Below are positions 14,937-15,980 of a stretch of DNA of 15,980 nucleotides, one piece after another. The first letter of the stretch is position 1. Every line of letters starts with the position of its first letter. The DNA is from Desulfobacteraceae bacterium (GTDB taxonomy: Bacteria > Desulfobacterota > DSM-4660 > Desulfatiglandales > B25-G16): NCBI GenBank assembly GCA_030615565.1, contig JAUWZC010000028.1, forward strand, positions 1 through 15,980, read 5' to 3'. The notes beneath the pieces are model-generated. The model was not told where the DNA came from. It saw only the letters and a program-made list of their open reading frames with translations, and did no database searches. Position numbers and translations under genes: made by a program.

Positions 14937-14964
14937 AGTTTAAGACTATAAATTAAAATGTCAA
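14937..14964 (-). promoter_or_regulatory. Promoter for yqeY-mutS2
   Basis: On the minus strand a perfect TTGACA (14959-14964) is followed after 16 bases by TAAACT (14937-14942; 4 of 6) in very AT-rich DNA. A start near 14930 would leave a leader of about 23 bases that includes the yqeY Shine-Dalgarno. It sits within the 85-base gap after hisA. Confidence 0.55.
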
Positions 14965-14992
14965 TAACAATAACACAAATATTTTAATAACT

Positions 14993-15718
14993 TCATTTAT
15001 TTATTATATCCATAGCTTCCTCTAATTTAAGGGATCCATCATAAAGGGCCCTTCCTGTTATTATTCCACTTACTCCATCCTCTTCTAATGTCAATAGATC
15101 CTCTATATCTTTAATTGATGATATTCCACCAGCTGCTATAACTCCTACATTTATCCCTCTTGCAAATTCTCTTATACCATCTATATTTGGACCTCTTCTC
15201 ATTCCATCCCTTTTTATATCTGTATAAATAAGGGCTGCGATTCCTATATCCTTAAACCTCTTTGCCAGATCAATAGCAATAATACTGGTAGGCTCTGTCC
15301 AACCTTCAACAGATACATAATTATCCTTTGAATCAATAGCTACGATAATTTTACCCGAATACCTCTTACATGCCTCCTCTACTAAGTCTGGATTTTTATA
15401 GGCAACTGTACCAATAATAATCTGATCAATACCCAGATTAATATACTCCTCTATAGTATCTAAGTCTCGAATACCGCCACCTAATTCCACCGGGATTGAG
15501 ACTGCATCTATTACATTTTTTATAGCTCTTTTATTTAAAGGTTTTCCACGTACAGCCCCATCCAGATCAACAAGATGTAATCTCTCTGCGCCTTTCCTCT
15601 CCCATCGAAGGGCCATCTCTTCTGGATGATCAGAAAATATGGTCTCTTTATTCATCAAACCCTGCTCTAATCTTACACACTTACCTCCCTTAATATCTAC
15701 AGCCGGAATAATGATCAA
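14993..15718 (-). CDS. hisA: HisA, phosphoribosylformimino-5-aminoimidazole carboxamide ribotide isomerase
   Basis: It isomerises ProFAR to PRFAR, the fourth step of histidine biosynthesis. It is a 241-residue (beta/alpha)8 barrel of normal length. Visible features are IIPAVDIKGGKCVRL with catalytic Asp8, HLVDLDGA (48-55), phosphate-binding VELGGGIRD (77-85) and IIIGT (100-104). VAIDSKD with the second catalytic Asp129, YTDIKRDGMRRGPN (165-178), IAAGGISS (194-201) and the second phosphate loop IITGRALYDG (219-228) follow. HisF is less likely because of the HisA-type GxxRGPN and Asp129 contexts. The start is TTG, chosen because GGGAGGT lies 8 bases upstream and the frame begins exactly at the first strand. 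No other his gene lies in the window, so it is detached from hisF and hisH here. Confidence 0.95.
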   Translation of the reverse strand: MIIIPAVDIKGGKCVRLEQGLMNKETIFSDHPEEMALRWERKGAERLHLVDLDGAVRGKPLNKRAIKNVIDAVSIPVELGGGIRDLDTIEEYINLGIDQIIIGTVAYKNPDLVEEACKRYSGKIIVAIDSKDNYVSVEGWTEPTSIIAIDLAKRFKDIGIAALIYTDIKRDGMRRGPNIDGIREFARGINVGVIAAGGISSIKDIEDLLTLEEDGVSGIITGRALYDGSLKLEEAMDIINK

Positions 15719-15819
15719 CTGTGATTACCTCCCAAATCGGATCCAAAGTAAAAAAATCTTCTTCAGCACCCTCTTTGTCTTAAGCGAAGCGGACGATTAG
15801 AGAATAATGGTAATTCTGC

Positions 15820-15980
15820 TTAGTCCCTAATTATTCCCCAGAAAATAGTCAATCCTAAAAGGCCACCTAACATATTTAGCAAAATATCATACCAGGTAAA
15901 ATATCTTAAAGGTAGCAGGCCTTGATAAATCTCGTCTATTCCGCCGACCATGCCTGTAATTGCTGCAGATCCAAAGTAAA
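15820..15980 (-). CDS. VanZ-like membrane protein, C-terminal fragment (N-terminus beyond window)
   Basis: The last 52 codons of a gene enter from the right edge. Translated, they contain GMVGGIDEIYQGLLPLR (9-25), then WYDILLNMLGGLLGL (29-43) and a hydrophobic end closing with IIRD. The order Asp-Glu-x-x-Gln-x-x-x-Pro-x-Arg, then a short linker and Asp-x-x-x-Asn-x-x-Gly, is the signature of VanZ/YoaI-type membrane proteins (DEIHQ...PGR...D...N..G). The family is named after teicoplanin resistance in Enterococcus, but most members are of unknown function. The stop lies about 100 bases before hisA. No terminator is visible in that gap. Confidence 0.75.
   Translation of the reverse strand, partial: YFGSAAITGMVGGIDEIYQGLLPLRYFTWYDILLNMLGGLLGLTIFWGIIRD

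Noticed and set aside
15740..15980. Exact 13-base direct repeat GATCCAAAGTAAA (15740-15752 and 15968-15980)
   Set aside because: One copy is inside VanZ-like coding sequence, nothing else is shared around them, and one such match is within chance for a window of this size and composition.

Overview
The window is a stretch of bacterial chromosome, AT-rich outside a few GC-rich islands. Every recognisable gene lies on the minus strand, so transcription runs from high to low coordinates. The content is almost entirely housekeeping. The order yqeY, mutS2, dnaG, rpoD, tRNA-Met, C4 zinc-ribbon protein, rnpB resembles the macromolecular-synthesis neighbourhood I associate with Deltaproteobacteria (Desulfobacterota) and related lineages. 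A Gram-negative bacterium of that kind, probably uncultured, is my best inference, but I cannot fix the phylum. The shared intergenic repeats and the lack of phage, transposase or plasmid genes point to core chromosome.

Layout in the direction of transcription. At the right edge is the tail of a VanZ-like membrane protein (15980-15820), then hisA (TTG start). A promoter with a perfect TTGACA box follows hisA and should drive yqeY and mutS2. A 495-base non-coding stretch full of repeats separates mutS2 from dnaG. A GC-rich hairpin-forming island of about 200 bases separates dnaG from rpoD. A separate promoter then serves tRNA-Met(CAT), which ends at a strong intrinsic terminator. Next come a coiled-coil zinc-ribbon gene, a repeat element with flanking repeats, and the RNase P RNA gene rnpB.

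The left part holds yggT and a YggU/DUF167 gene, which overlap by one base. A possible promoter precedes the tightly overlapping set coaBC, family-4 uracil-DNA glycosylase and nfeD. These are followed by a slipin (the usual NfeD partner), a small Rho_N-domain basic protein and the first 205 codons of ispD.

Functionally the window joins replication and transcription initiation (DnaG, RpoD), RNA maturation (RNase P RNA, tRNA-Met), DNA maintenance (MutS2, uracil-DNA glycosylase), cofactor, isoprenoid and histidine biosynthesis (CoaBC, IspD, HisA) and membrane quality control (NfeD and slipin). I see no defence system, CRISPR array, prophage or novel multi-gene system. The items most worth a second look are the short repeat families in intergenic DNA, the GC-rich island before rpoD, a CoaBC without the usual catalytic cysteine, a terminator placed 20 bases before a start codon, and the small Rho_N-domain protein.
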